NCBI GenBank assembly: GCA_014898415.1 | Contig: RCTD01000001.1 | Coordinates: forward strand, 3,038,001-3,102,000 | Origin: Stromatinia cepivora | Taxonomy: Eukaryota > Ascomycota > Leotiomycetes > Helotiales > Sclerotiniaceae | Direction: 5' to 3' | Length of the DNA: 64,000 nt | In this document: positions 1 through 12,200 of the stretch, piece after piece | Layout of the letters: every line of letters begins with the position of its first letter | Position numbering within the stretch: the stretch's first letter is position 1 | Notes under the pieces: generated by a model | The model's input: only the letters and a program-made list of their open reading frames with translations | The model's database searches: none | Told to the model about the DNA's origin: nothing | Translations under genes and position numbers: made by a program

Positions 1-540
1 ATATATCTAGGTATGCATATACAATTTTTAAGAGACTGAATCGTATGATTAGTACCGTGAGGGAACTCAACCATTTATATACAATGTTATACATAAGACT
101 TATAATACCACCCACACACTCAAATCCATTGATGATCATGTATGCCTCAATAATAGGGGGTACTATTTCTATTCTCATCGATTATTAAGTCTCCTACTTA
201 CTTCATTTGTAGAGGCTGATACTTTGTATATATTGTACTCGAGTATTGTATGCACAATATTCAGATTGATAGGTTTGAGGTGGCTTACGCACTTGTTCAT
301 ACACCACAATAGGCTACCTATAAAGTATAATAAACGTATCATTACCCCGTTTAAAAGTACTCTTTACACGGATATCGTTTGTAGCTGTATGTGTATCAGT
401 CTACTGCTACCTAATCATACACTATCGTACACCATCACATCGTATACCATCGTATCGTATCATCATATCATATGGTACACCCTATCCTACCCCATGACCT
501 TAGATTCAAAAGACCAAAAGTAACACCACTATATCCTACT
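1..540. other. AT-rich intergenic sequence, no gene seen
   Basis: Low-GC sequence with many short direct motifs and no convincing coding signal. Around 425-480 there is a degenerate run built from cgtat/catcgtat units. A 99-codon open frame starting at 224 begins with TTG, has no recognisable domain and lies in this low-complexity stretch, so I do not call it a gene. The right part is presumably the 3' flank of the minus-strand gene ending at 541. Confidence 0.5.
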
Positions 541-1470
541 CTACTCCCCATTAATTCTCCTCCAAACCTCCTTCTCCCCCTCACTCAACTTACTCCCCGC
601 ACTCCCAACCCACCTCTTCGCACTCCCCCAAATACCCTCCTCCTCACCCCCACCACTTGCCCCACCACTACCTCCATTCCCCTCCTGCCCCTCATAAATA
701 TCCATTGCTCTCCTCTGATAACTACTCATTTCAGCCGCATACGCATTCTGCACATATCCCCGTGGATGTTCCAGGTGTTCCAAACTGCGTCTCTCATATC
801 CATATCCCTCATTCCCCTGTTGTGCACGTTGACCATATGCTTCCCTAACAGGAACCGGTTGAGGATGCATTGTCCTATATGAACTCTCTGTCTGAGCTGC
901 CGTGGCCGCATCCACAGTCACCGTGGAAGAAAACGGTGCGCGGGTGATACTTGGCGGCGGGATCATCATTTGAGGAGGGTATCCTGAATCGTTCTTCTCC
1001 AGCCCCACTTGCCCCGCACTTGTATTTTGTGGCATTGCATCGTTGCTAACTGCATAAGAAGACCCCGCTCTCGGAGGAGGAGGTACAGTTTTAGTTTGCA
1101 ACGCATTCCTATTTCCCGCGAACCCAGTAGTCGGCTTAGGAAAAGCACCTGGCTGCGGTGCAGGAGGCACGTCGGAATCTTCTTTTATCGTGCGCGCTGG
1201 CTCTGGTTTTGCTGTTGTGACTGCTGCAGCGGGGGGCGCATAACGCTGAGAGTTTGAAAGCCCGGTAGGAAGAGGTACGGCAGCTGCGGGCTGCGCTCGT
1301 GGATACGAGGAGGATGAGAATGATGTGGTGGTGGGGTTGTGGTTGCTCATAGGTTCTGATGTAGATGCAGGTGCGGCCGTTTGAGAGGATGTTGCAGACC
1401 CGGTGGGAGGGACAGGAACACCCGATCGTGCATTTAGTGGTGCATTGTTATATCGCGGTATGCCCGACAT
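541..1470 (-). CDS. Conserved hypothetical low-complexity protein (309 aa)
   Basis: A single uninterrupted reading frame of 309 residues starting at an ATG (complement of 1468-1470). The N-terminal two thirds is rich in Pro, Ser, Thr and Ala and looks disordered. A Gly/Glu-rich linker follows. The last ~30 residues form a compact, probably helical tail with Trp-containing segments (WGSAKRWVGSAGSKLSEGEK) ending in VWRRINGE. The ordered tail after a disordered body suggests an adaptor or scaffold, but I recognise no named family. The overlapping plus-strand open frames in the same DNA are shadows. It is divergent from the hypothetical gene at 2710, with about 1.2 kb between them. Confidence 0.75.
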   Translation of the reverse strand: MSGIPRYNNAPLNARSGVPVPPTGSATSSQTAAPASTSEPMSNHNPTTTSFSSSSYPRAQPAAAVPLPTGLSNSQRYAPPAAAVTTAKPEPARTIKEDSDVPPAPQPGAFPKPTTGFAGNRNALQTKTVPPPPRAGSSYAVSNDAMPQNTSAGQVGLEKNDSGYPPQMMIPPPSITRAPFSSTVTVDAATAAQTESSYRTMHPQPVPVREAYGQRAQQGNEGYGYERRSLEHLEHPRGYVQNAYAAEMSSYQRRAMDIYEGQEGNGGSGGASGGGEEEGIWGSAKRWVGSAGSKLSEGEKEVWRRINGE

Positions 1471-2599
1471 TTCTTGCGAATCAAATGTGCTTCTGAGATA
1501 ATGGGAAGATATCTATCAGATCCTCGAACGATATGCGGAGGCTATCCCCGGGATAGATTTCTGTAGGATCGGAAGCGTCGATGCCAACGCAGATGAGAGA
1601 CGAGAGGTGAGAGGTGAAGGAAAACTGGTTATTGGTAGTGTAGTTGTTATTATTTAAATTGGGTTTGATTGGTATTCGTAAACCGGAAATATGTAAGTTT
1701 GACAGGTTGGTTTGACAAAGTGGTTTGAGTTCAAGATGTTGTATCTTTTATGTTGTTGTTAGCAGCGCAGTGCTTTGTGCTTTGGAATGAGAAATGGGTT
1801 ATATCGTTCTACCACCTGTCAATAATTTATTCCGACGGGTGTTCAATTTAGTACGGCACAGAAGGTGTTACTCATAAACTGTCGTGGTTTTTGATTGGGT
1901 GGGGAGGTAATGTTGACACCGAGAAGTTATTGCAAAAGTATCAGAATGGAATGTAACACCAGTATCATGTTGTGTAGTGATGACGTTCGGAAGAGACAAA
2001 CTGAGGAAGATTAAGTCGAGTGATCTATCAAAGTAGCCTTATAATCATCTATTCTAATTGAGGAACTTGGTTGAAAACTTTACCCCTTCATCAATTTATT
2101 TTCTTTGTAAGACTGACTACTCCGACTGACTACCCCACAAACAAAATCATGCTATCAATTTCAGGTTTATAAGAAAAATCTCCTATATTCCGTTCCGAGA
2201 ACTTTGTATAACTCAGATACTCGAGTTTGTCGATCATTCCGATTCCGAAGGTTTAGGAGAGTTTTTGGCGTTTCTAGGATCTTTCTATTACATACCTACC
2301 TAGGTAGTACTTGCTTGTTACGTACAGAACATGTGATCTCTTGACTGATTTGAAAGAAACCTTGTTGAGATGCTTTGTCCTACCAAAGGTTGTTTTGAGT
2401 ATTGAGGTATACCTTTGAAAGGTAACCTTTCATTGCCCGTGAATTCTCGGCGATGGAGAATGGTAATACTAAGGAAAACAAGGCGGGTTTGCGCCGGCTC
2501 AAAGCAAGGTAATAAGAGGAAAAAGTTGGACTTGCTCTGAGAAGTAACTCCAAGGACAAAGAAAGGCAAGAGAGCCTTCAAAGGAGGGTGGAATTAGTG
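1471..2599. other. Divergent intergenic region
   Basis: Shared 5' region of the minus-strand gene ending its upstream side at 1470 and the plus-strand gene starting at 2710. It contains a 12-bp perfect palindrome CTACCTAGGTAG near 2296-2307. The only sizeable open frame (minus strand, 2318-2581, 87 codons) has no recognisable domain and sits directly upstream of the TATA-like element of the next gene, so I treat it as spurious. Confidence 0.5.
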
Positions 2600-2607
2600 T
2601 ATATATA
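2600..2607 (+). promoter_or_regulatory. TATA-like element upstream of the 2710 gene
   Basis: An 8-bp TATATATA run lies about 100 bp before the ATG at 2710, followed by a pyrimidine-rich stretch (about 2620-2645) and an A-rich leader directly before the start. Position and composition fit a fungal core promoter. No transcription start is visible from sequence alone. Confidence 0.4.
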
Positions 2608-2709
2608 CAAGTAGCCCGTTTTCATTTCTTTATATCTTTATACACTGAAGTGAAGAAAACCTTACAACCAAAACCTCACAACCAAAAAAAAAAACATAAT
2701 AATTCTCAA

Positions 2710-3393
2710 ATGACTCTGGAGGACTTTATAAATATGGCTGTAGCTACAATTTTAGACTTCAAGGACTTTTTATCCTCCATATTAGACAAATTCAAGGCCC
2801 CTGTCGATACATACAGTCGGGATGACGACATTGCCTACAACGATCCAAATGCATGCCCACTGCATGGCTACTTCCTTGAATGGCGCACATGCCTACACTG
2901 CGATATCATCGTGCTTAACGGTCGAAATTCAGTAGCAAGTTTCGTGGACCTTGGCCCTGAAGTCAGCGGAGCATTTCATCCAAATTATGCAAACAAGGGG
3001 CTGAAAAACCGGCCAATCCTACGGGGGGAAACAGAGCATGATCAACAACGTCCTAAGCCCCGGGTCATCTCCAACGCCTACGTCTCCACGGACAATCCAT
3101 ATCATCCCACCACATTTGACGGTCGCAACGATTACTCTGAGCGTTTTGTATTAATTCCCAACGATGACAAGTTTTCTGATGAGGAGACAATAGCGGAGCC
3201 TCGTAGGAGACGCAATCGTCTGCAGAAAAAGGCGAGGGATAATTCAAGGACCGAGATAGGTGATGATGAGGATGACAGGGAGCATCTTTCACTTCCTGAT
3301 GAAATGCCTCCGGATTATCGATATGAGACATTCAGAAGAGTCACGAACGAAAAACGCGGGGCCGGTGGTCGACATGTCAGCTTTGCAGCATAG
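2710..3393 (+). CDS. Hypothetical protein with CxxH-x13-CxxC motif (227 aa)
   Basis: The frame is open from a GTG at 2650, but the first ATG at 2710 gives a more credible 227-residue protein beginning MTLEDFINM. Residues ~50-75 carry CPLHGYFLEWRTCLHC, a CxxH...CxxC spacing that could bind one zinc ion. The C-terminal half has an acidic patch, a basic RRRRNR cluster, a second acidic patch, and ends RHVSFAA. The RHVSF tail matches the short RVxF-type docking pattern for PP1 phosphatase, which is a pattern match only. I do not recognise the family, and a further spliced 3' exon cannot be excluded. Confidence 0.55.
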   Translation: MTLEDFINMAVATILDFKDFLSSILDKFKAPVDTYSRDDDIAYNDPNACPLHGYFLEWRTCLHCDIIVLNGRNSVASFVDLGPEVSGAFHPNYANKGLKNRPILRGETEHDQQRPKPRVISNAYVSTDNPYHPTTFDGRNDYSERFVLIPNDDKFSDEETIAEPRRRRNRLQKKARDNSRTEIGDDEDDREHLSLPDEMPPDYRYETFRRVTNEKRGAGGRHVSFAA

Positions 3394-3611
3394 GCTCGAG
3401 CAAGGTATACCAATGGAGGTGTTGATGTTATCTGATAGAGGGCTAAATCGACGGGCGTTTGGAATAAAATCCAGACTATCGACGATTCTTTTTTGGTCAA
3501 TAATAACAACGGCCCTCACAATCTACAAGAACTCTTACTCCTCCCAAGTGAGAAATCTGATCAAACGTATCTGAAGTGAAGGTATCGATGTCGCAAACTA
3601 AGATAGTGATC

Positions 3612-5596
3612 TCATCGATATTTTTGAGCTGTTTTGACGTCGCGGTAGATTCCAGTTCCAATTCCAATGACTAGAAGTACCGCATTAAATATTGCCATCA
3701 TGTAAAATGGAGCACCCGTGGAAAGATTATCGAAAAGGTAACCGCCAAGTTTTGTGAGTAGTAAAATCGCAGCACCCCCGGATAAAGAATAGACACCAGC
3801 TATAGATCCTTTGAGGTGATTTCGTGATGAGGTCTTACGTGTTGATGGAGATGCCATGAGTGGTGCTGTTTCAGCTGTTGTATCGCGCAAGTCTGAATTC
3901 GCATCGCTCGCTGCATCTTGAAGCTGAGAAGATAAATTGTAACCACCTTCATCACCAAGCACACCTCTTCCTAGTAAACCAAGACTACAGACAATCTATT
4001 GAAGATATCAGCTTGGTACGTAACTACATATTGATGCGAAAGGTCATGTATAATCGCTTGGGAATTTGCAGATTGAAGAAAAAAGTTGCGCGAAGAAACT
4101 TACCGCCCCTATCTGACTGATGCCAATCAAAGCGACCAGAAGAAATACTACAGGACTTCCTCCTCTACCATTAATATCTTGTGGTTCAGGGCTATTAAGC
4201 TGGGCGAAACCTATATATCCAATTATACCAAGAACGCTCGCTATAAGAAGTGGTACATTGAAACGACGGTAGCGATCTGAGAAATAACCAAATAGCGGAG
4301 CACAAAGCAAGGCGATCAATTGGGATACTCCGGTCAATTCGGCCGCAAGAACGTATGCCCTACGACATTCTTTCTTAAGTTCAGGTGATGTATCGTTTGG
4401 AGATCCTTGGCAAAATCCATGGCCAATGAAATATGAGTTAATATAAAGTGGAATAAAAAGCGATATCCCAACAGATGATGCACGTGCGACAAATCCTCCC
4501 AGATATCCAAGACCAACTTGTGCATCTTTAAATCCTAGAATCGTTGAGTCTGAGATTAGTTTCCAGTATGGCTGAAACTTCTCCGTGTTTTCTCGTCCTT
4601 CATGAGAGTGATTCCATTCCGCAGTGTCTCTAACAATTGGTCTGCCGAGAAGTAGGCGCCACCCTTTACCTTCTTCGCCTGCCAAGCCTCGAAGACCAAA
4701 AAAGCAGAAGCAAGACACCATGAGTGATACGAATCCAACCACGCAGAAACTATCGGCCACCGCCTGGCCTTGAGAAACTCCTTCCAACCGTGAAAACTGC
4801 GCTGGCAATGGCAAAAATGCAATTAGTGCCACGAGTGCCCCGCAACCTGTAAATACACCGACTAAGCCGGCTAACCGCGGGGGGCTCGATCTATTTTGCT
4901 TCGTGGCTTTTGAGTAGTCGCTAGGGGGACTCCCACGTCTATCATTATAATTGGTAGGTGTTATGGTGATCTCGGAATCTATAGAATCAGTCGCAATACT
5001 ATGGCGGAGGTTCTCCGGCAAGGCTGATCTCGAAATAGGGGCACTGTCCGAATCATCGGTCTCTCGGGCTGTCATCGAAGGTAGGATTGCGGTCACCATG
5101 GTCGCACTTCAATCTCGGTTAGCATGCGCGTATGATATCGCTCGGAATAGACTCACGTAGCAGCTCCCCCCACAGAGAAGAACAATCTCGCAAGTAAGAG
5201 CTGTGGGAATACATTCTTTGCTTGCACGAATAAGATCAATGCAAGACCAACAATAAGGTACCCTAGGACGCAAACCACCCGAACACCGAGTCTATCGCTG
5301 AGGATTCCCCACGCGGGACAAGCTAATAAAGCAACCACTTCATCCACAAACCCCTAACAAATGCGTAAGTATTTTCAATTCTTAAAGATAATTGACAATC
5401 AAGGGGGTCGTACGAGAGTGCCCACCAAATCCCCCACGCCTTCTTTTACTCCAATGAGATCAGTGATGACGAATGATACGCTGCTATTGAGGAATACTAG
5501 AAAGGAGATAGAGAAGAGACACACGGCCAAGAGATAGGTCACTGCTTGCAGATCTGTTGTCCTTGAAGCAAAAGGGAGATATCTTGATAGTGACAT
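3612..5596 (-). CDS. MFS transporter (about 588 aa, four exons)
   Basis: Four exons on the minus strand join cleanly in frame: 5596-5414, 5353-5157, 5106-4104 and 3995-3612, each intron having GT..AG ends. I chose the ATG at 5596 (MSLSRYLPFASRTTDLQ) because the longer frame upstream starts only at TTG. Hydrophobic segments are spread along the protein. The loop after the second helix reads CPAWGILSDRLGVRVVCVLG, the classic MFS motif A region (G-x-L-S-D-R-x-G), followed by SVGGAAT and MVTAILPSM. A second motif A copy, FGYFSDRYRRFNVP, appears after a long cytosolic loop, as expected for the internal duplication. It resembles fungal YCR023C-like transporters. Substrate unknown. Confidence 0.85.
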
Positions 5597-5763
5597 ATTT
5601 TCCCCGAATCGTGTGTATACTGGGTAAACCGGAAATATAATCAATAACGGCTGGTTATCATTACCTGATAATTGAAAGAGGAATGTAAACCCTGTTCAGG
5701 AATCCAGATAAGATGAATTGCAGATTGCAGGAAGTTATCAAAATAGCTATATGAGTACTAGGT

Positions 5764-5808
5764 AGTATGAGCAGTATGAGCAGTATGAGCAGTATGAGCA
5801 GTATGAGC
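5764..5808. repeat. 9-bp tandem repeat, five copies
   Basis: Five perfect head-to-tail copies of AGTATGAGC, preceded and followed by partial copies. It lies upstream of the MFS transporter start, between that gene and the AT-rich transposon block. The 9-bp period is unusual for a simple microsatellite and should be length-polymorphic between strains. Confidence 0.95.
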
Positions 5809-6203
5809 AGTCAGTACCGAGTATGAAGTGCAATTGGAAGGTGTCTAAAATGCCCGTGCATCATCCGTAAGATCTTACATGCCATAGAATCCTCTTAGAT
5901 GGCTGATGTAATAATATCAAAACACGCGCTAATTCACTCACTTCACATGACACAAGCTTTTTCATGAACCCCTTCATATCCCTAGAGAAGCAAAATAATT
6001 TATTGATCAAAGTACTGTAAATATACTATTTTTGAGACTATAACTTGTTCAAAACATACAATAAGATTTTAGTATATAACGAGATATTAATATGAATAAT
6101 TTCAAATTTGATAATTAAAATATAATTAAATTACAATTCGAGATTTCGCTCTACTCTTTTCGAAATTTATTCTTTTTTTCTTTTCTTTTTCTCCCTCTTC
6201 TCT

Positions 6204-6208
6204 CTCTT
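6204..6208. repeat. Target-site duplication, left copy (CTCTT)
   Basis: Five bases CTCTT directly precede the left LTR and are repeated directly after the right LTR at 13252-13256. A 5-bp duplication is normal for Ty3/gypsy integrases. The local sequence is CT-rich, so chance contributes, but the exact register at both LTR ends supports it. Confidence 0.75.
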
Positions 6209-6490
6209 TGTCACGAATCGTGAACCACAGGAGGCTAACCACATGATACCTCTTATCTCCTATATCAATTTATGAGCTGATCATCTGTATGTATGTATTA
6301 CGAATCATATGATTTAGTATAGTAAAATGGTAACCCTAATAATACTTATATATAATTTTGTAGTTTACAAATGAATATTTATATATATATATTTAATCGT
6401 TCTTTATAAGTTATAATTTTTTAATTATAGATTCTAAAGAATATAATTGATCCTATTTATTTAGTTTTATTATGGCTCTTATACATTATA
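6209..6490 (+). repeat. Left LTR (282 bp)
   Basis: Begins TGTCACGAATCG and ends ACATTATA. It aligns end to end with the right LTR without any indel. Differences that I could read are transitions only. Its outer 5' part keeps C/G bases that the right LTR has lost, while its inner 3' end is the more mutated copy. Confidence 0.92.
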
Positions 6491-7994
6491 TTATTTACAA
6501 TTTATTTACAAGTATCTGATTATTTGATGACCTCCCAAATAATATCTTATTTTAATAATACCTTTTTAGATGAACTTTTATAAATGTTATATTTAGAGGA
6601 AGAAGATCTATTTTGATTTAATTGATAAAGATAAATCTTTTTAGAAGTATACTATTATTTTCATAATATAATGAATTTCTTCTTTTATATACTCCGAACC
6701 TTCGAAAGTATATTCTAAAGAATTCTCTTCTTCTCCTCAATTATTTCAATAACCCTTCGAAGAAAATATGAATATAGGATTGGATAACATTACTATTGGA
6801 AGAAAGAAGATTGGTAAAGAAAAGATTCCAATATATGAAGCCGATACTCCCAATGGTTTAATTGCTTCTTTCGAATTATCATTATAACTATAAGATCTCT
6901 ATATAATGATTATAAATTTGAAAAAGAAAAATCGATAATTGAAAATTATAATGATGATAAGTTCTGTAATAGTGCAATCTCTTTTTGAATCTCAAATGAT
7001 GTTTATATAGGTATTCAGGTTAATAATAATATTTGGGATTCCCTTTATTCCCTTAATCGAAATTCAAAGATCTTTATCTAAACAAATCCGAAAATCCCGA
7101 AGTTAGAGGAAGAAAACTTCGATCAAACAATTTGATTACCTGAAGTTTTTCGAGGATTCTCTTTCCCTTTCAAAAAGTAATGATCCATTTAATAATTAAA
7201 GGTTCTTTTATTCAAGAAACCGATCTAACCAATCAAAATCGTATTTTTATGTTAATTATAATTCGCAGTAAAATATATATATATTAAAACCTATAAATCT
7301 TATTATTAAATTTAATGATGATAATGAATCTAAAATTAGTTTATAGTAATTATTGATTATAGAACGATTCGAGTTATATATTATATTATTTAAAAATGAA
7401 ATATAATATTGTATATATATAATCGATCAAATCGAATCGGAAGTATAAATATATTATTATATTTTTTATATACAAATGCTTTGATTTATAATATTCGAAT
7501 TGATCGAATAGTTTATAATAATTTATTGGAATTCAGTTAAAATCGATGATATTCGTTTTTAATATGAAATATAGATTATATTTAATATAATTCGATATAA
7601 CAATTTTTTAGAATGATATAGAAAATTCAGATTACTTATTATCCAAATGGAGATTATTAATAATAAAATTCTATTTAAGGATTTTGAATAAAAGATTTCC
7701 GATTTTCTTTTACAAATGGTAATAATATTTATTAAGGATTACAAGATTATAAAAGAATTTATGAATATATTCATTAAAATAGATTAAAACGAAATTTCAT
7801 TATGAAAATGAAATCGATATCATATTGATCGAGAAGCTTTTATAGTTATTTGCAAATCAATGATTACTACGAATTCTTTATAATCTTTTCGGAGCTTTAA
7901 CAGTTCCAATTTTGGAACCTTCATATTCCCGAAACCATTTCCATTTTGGAATGCCCCTTTCGGATATATCGATTCTATTGTATCCAATAACTAT

Positions 7995-8213
7995 TTGAAC
8001 TTCAAATACTCATTACCCTCTCCCTTTCCTGAAGTAGTATATATATCGACGCTTTATATCGATAACTTCAATAAGATCGAAATGGTACAAAAAGAAACAG
8101 AAGAATTCGAAGAATATCAGGATATCAAAAAAGATTTTAATCTAAAAGTTATAGTTGAAGTTATACAGAATGTCTACTTAGAAGAAGAAAAGTATTTAAA
8201 ATCAAATACTTAG
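7995..8213 (+). pseudogene. Residual open stretch in the gag-pol region of the retrotransposon
   Basis: A 72-codon stop-free relic rich in Glu, Lys, Ile and Tyr inside the element, in the area between the expected gag and RT. It has no recognisable zinc knuckle or protease motif. Given surrounding stops it is a chance-preserved fragment of the element, not an independent gene. Confidence 0.5.
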
Positions 8214-9360
8214 ATTTTATCTTTATTTTAAATATTATATAGGATATAAGATTTCTTGATTTAATTAAATTTATAGGAGGAGAAGTATTCATTTTTTCCT
8301 ACAATTTTTCGAAAAATAATTATACTTATTGATCAAAAGTATTTATTGATTTTGAAATAAATGAATTTGTTTTTATTAATATTATATTCTTTATTTGTTT
8401 ATTTTTTATATTTAAATTCAAAATTATATTATTTGAAATTTTAATTGAAATTAAAGAGTATAATAATATATAAGGCTATATTATTATTTATTTCATATTC
8501 TTTAATTTAATGATTGATAATTGTAAATAATCTTTTGTTCTTTTCTTTATTATTGAATTAAAGAATTATAATATTATTTTAGATAGATTTTGATTATTAA
8601 AGATTCAAATGAAATTCGATTGCTTCAATTGATATTTTGAATAATCTAAAAAGAAATTCTATATTATTTTTTATTCGAATAATCTTTTCATTATTTAATT
8701 ATCCTTTTGTAAACAAAAAATCGATCGATTAGTTCAGCAAAATGTTGATCGACGAGATGATCAATTCGAAGAATATTAGAATCGAAGAGATTCACAATTG
8801 AACAGATTAATTGTAGTTAATAATGTACAATAAGAACCTTCAAATATAAATGTAATACAGACTCTTATTGAAAAGAAAAAGATCCTGATTCCTTTTAAGT
8901 TCAATTTATTTTCTTTTCAATCAATCATATCATTATTGTAGATCTATAAATGCCTTCCCTATATATTACCCGAAATCTTTGATTTATATATATTCAAATC
9001 TGATAAATTCTAATTAGAATATAAAAAAGATAAACAAATTAAACTTTTTATCATTATTCTAAAAGAATTCAATAATATAATAAACTTCCAATAGAATAAA
9101 TAATATACAAAAGAAAGAATACTGATTACCCTAATTGAATTCAAGAATACAAAAGTTCGAAAGAAACTCGATCAAGTATTAACCAAAATCGATTCAGAAT
9201 CTGAAATATTATTTGAATATCGATAATATTATCGAGCCTTTTCTAAATACGAATCAAATATTTTATCTTTTAACCGATTTTATGATTATAAAATTATATT
9301 GAAAGATAAAGAAGAATAAGTTTTGTATTATAGTCCGTTTTACAAGATATCTTTGAAACA

Positions 9361-9840
9361 ATTGGAAATCGTTAAAGAATATATTATGGATAATTTTAGC
9401 AAAGGTTTTATTAAACTCAATTAAGTCTTTTATATTATATCTATCCTATTCGTTAAAAAACCTAATAATAATTTGAGGTTCTATATAAACTTTAAATTAT
9501 TAAATTCCTTGATACATAAGAATCAATATCCCTTCCCTTTAATCAACAAAACGCTTTTTCGGTTTTCCAATATTAAGATCTTTATCAAATTCGATATTCA
9601 TTAAATTTTCCATTATATAAAAATAGATCCTATTTCGGAAGAGTATATTATCTTTCAAATTTGATATGAATCATACAAATACAAGATTATATTATTCGGA
9701 TTAATAAATGATTTTGTAATCTATTAATATTATATAAATGATATTCTATTCGATTATTTAAATATCTTTTGTATAATATACTTCGATAATATTCTAATCT
9801 ATTTCGAAAACAAAAAAGAATATCAAATTTATATTAAATT
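9361..9840 (+). pseudogene. Reverse transcriptase relic
   Basis: Translation of the plus strand shows Ty3/gypsy RT landmarks in order, interrupted by stops: SKGFIKLN, ILFVKKPNNNLRFYINFKLL (palm entry block), NQYPFPLINKTL, FGLINDFV (related to the PFGL-NAP block) and IIYFDNILIYFENKKEY, matching the YxDDI-LI-FS active-site block with its second Asp changed to Asn. An Asp-to-Asn change is a single G-to-A transition. Non-functional. Confidence 0.88.
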
Positions 9841-10159
9841 AATTTTCGAATGATTAAAAATTATTAATCTATAAGCAAATCTTAAGAAATACAAATTCAA
9901 TATTATATATATTAAATACTTGGATTTTATTATCTCTACTAAAGGAATAAAAATAAACCTTGAAAAGATTGAGATAATTGAAAATTGGATTTTTCTGATA
10001 ATAATAAAAGGAATTCAATTATTCTTTAGTTTTTGTAACTTTTATTAATGATTTATTAAAGATTATAATATAATAATAAAATTTCTTAATGAATTTATTA
10101 AAGCAAACATTAAATTTATATTCAACAAAATATACCAAAATGTATTCAATATCTTGAAG

Positions 10160-10600
10160 AAAAAACTTATTTCCGCTTCGTTTTTATAATATTATAATCA
10201 TCAATTCCCCTGTATACTCGAAATAGATATATCTGATAAAATAGTTATTAATATATTATTACAATAGTATAATGAAGATTGATTTCTTATAACTTATTTT
10301 TTTAAAATTATAATTATTATTGAATTGAATTACAAAATTTATGATAAGGAAATATTATCAATTATTCGATTTCTCAATTATTAAAGAATGGAATTTATTA
10401 GTTTATTATATAAAATCAAGATTTATATCGATTATAAAGCCCTCGAATATTTCATGATTATTAAGACTCTCAACATCCGATAAATTCGCTGGGCAAAAGT
10501 TCTAATCGATTATAATTTTATTATTATATATCGTCCTGGAAAAGATAACCCTTTTGTTAATACCTTAATCTATCGAATCAACGAGTTGAACCTTTAGAAC
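10160..10600 (+). pseudogene. RNase H relic
   Basis: Readable landmarks are FPCILEIDISDK (the E-D-SD strand of Ty3 RNase H), ELNYKIYDKEILSIIRFLNY (the E-x-NY-x-IYDKELLAI helix), DYKALEYFMIIKTLN (the TDHK-LEYF block) and IIYRPGKDNPFVNTL (the YRPGK-N connection block). Stops and frame interruptions separate them. Position directly after RT confirms a single pol unit. Confidence 0.88.
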
Positions 10601-10849
10601 TATATCAAAAAGAAGAATCGCCTTTAGTAATTTATTAAAGACAATCAAATTGATATTGAAATCATAAGAAAAGCTTTACAAAAGCATTATCCAAACAAAA
10701 TAGCGATTATTAATATCGATTTGAATGAAATTGTTTCTCGATTTAACCTAATTAATTATATTATTGAAATAAATAAAACTATAGATAATTTATTAATATT
10801 CAAAATATAAATTATATAAGATTACAAATATATATTACTCCAAAATGAT

Positions 10850-11610
10850 CTTTTGCTTTATGATGATTGTTTAATGATGCCTGACATCGATAACCTTCGA
10901 ACTTATTTGATTCATAAAATCCATAATTCTGTTTTTATTGTTTATTTTGGTATAAGCAAAATCTATTTTTTATTATCTTAACAATATTATTAATCCAGAA
11001 TATATAATATTATAACCAGATATATATATAATTATTATATCTGTAAATATAATTCTATTCTATATGATTATATCTCTGATTTATTATATTCATTTCTGAT
11101 TCTTAATTGAATATAGCAATATATCATTATAAATTATTATAATTTTAATAAAGATAAATATAAATATAATAATATTTTAATCATTATTGATCGATTGATA
11201 AAGCAAGTTATCTCTATATTTTGTTATAAATCAATCGATACTCGAGTTCAAATACAATTATATTTTTATTATATATATCGATATTATGATTCCTTTAACA
11301 CTATAATATCGAATCGCAGTTTCCAATTTATATTACAATTCTGAAAGAAATTCAATTAAATCCTAGAAATCGATTTCAAATTATTTATTATTTATTATCC
11401 CCAAATCGATGGTCAAATTGAGATTTATAATCAGTACCTTCAGTAGTGGTTAAGATCGTTTGTTAATTACTATCAAAACGATTGATCAGAATTCCTATTT
11501 ATAATGGATTATATGCAACTTATTCTTCTATATAATTTCTTAGGAGGGTTTATATTCTATAAAACCTTATATAAATATATATCGAAATATATATAAGAAT
11601 GAAAGGAAGA
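10850..11610 (+). pseudogene. Integrase relic
   Basis: Contains NNILIIIDRLIKQVISI (the V-VDRLSK block), SNRSFQF, and IIYYPQIDGQIEIYNQYLQ (the YHPQTDGQTE block, Glu kept) followed by FVNYYQNDWSEFL (the Y-N-QDDW block). In the SDRGSQF block Asp is now Asn, Gly is Ser and Ser is Phe. All three are single G-to-A or C-to-T transitions, and the second catalytic acidic residue is lost. Confidence 0.87.
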
Positions 11611-12059
11611 TATTAATAAACTAATAGACGATATGAATATATATAATATCTATATATATATAGAATATAATAGATTAATTTTTGTATAAACGAAAAAAGG
11701 TTTATTATATACTCAAGCTAAGATATCGAAATCTATGAATATTTATTGATGTAAGATCGATTTCGATATCGGAGATTATATATGGTTCAATATAAAGAGT
11801 TATTTTATTCAAAGATCATCCAAGAAACTAGACTTCTCAATTCAAGGAAGATTCAAGATCATTGGTCGATTTGGAAGCTCTTTCAAGTTTGAATTTCCAA
11901 TTATGATGAAAATTCATTCTGTTTTCTCTTTAGATCGATTATACAAGGTATATAACGATCCTCTTCCTAATCAGATACTCGAATTATTTTTGCCTATTAA
12001 TATAATTAATGATTCGGAATGAGAAATGGAGAAGGTTTTAGCAATAAAGAAAGCATAAA

Positions 12060-12200
12060 AAATCCTATTATATAGAATCTCGTGGTTTAATAGCGATACT
12101 GATCTTATTTGGTATCCTATTTCCGATCTTAAAACATTATTGCATTTTCTATGCGATTTTCATTTGGTCAATTCAATATTGCTTGGTCCTCCCAATCGAT
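12060..12200 (+). pseudogene. Chromodomain-like relic at pol C-terminus
   Basis: The stretch RISWFNSDTDLIWYPISDLK followed by LHFLCDFH resembles the C-terminal half of retrotransposon chromodomains (V-W-DS--TWEP---L-N...L--FH). Its location at the integrase C-terminus fits the chromovirus clade. The N-terminal half of the domain is degraded, so this is a moderate call. Confidence 0.55.

Noticed and set aside
224..523. 99-codon plus-strand frame at the window start
   Set aside because: Starts at TTG, lies in low-complexity AT-rich DNA and has no recognisable motif.
472..1257. Plus-strand frames rich in Pro, Leu and Ser
   Set aside because: They are antisense shadows of the Pro/Ser-rich minus-strand gene at 541-1470.
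2318..2581. Minus-strand 87-codon frame
   Set aside because: Overlaps the promoter of the 2710 gene, has no domain and no spliced continuation.
5764..5808. CRISPR-like array
   Set aside because: It is a perfect 9-bp tandem repeat without spacers in a eukaryotic genome.
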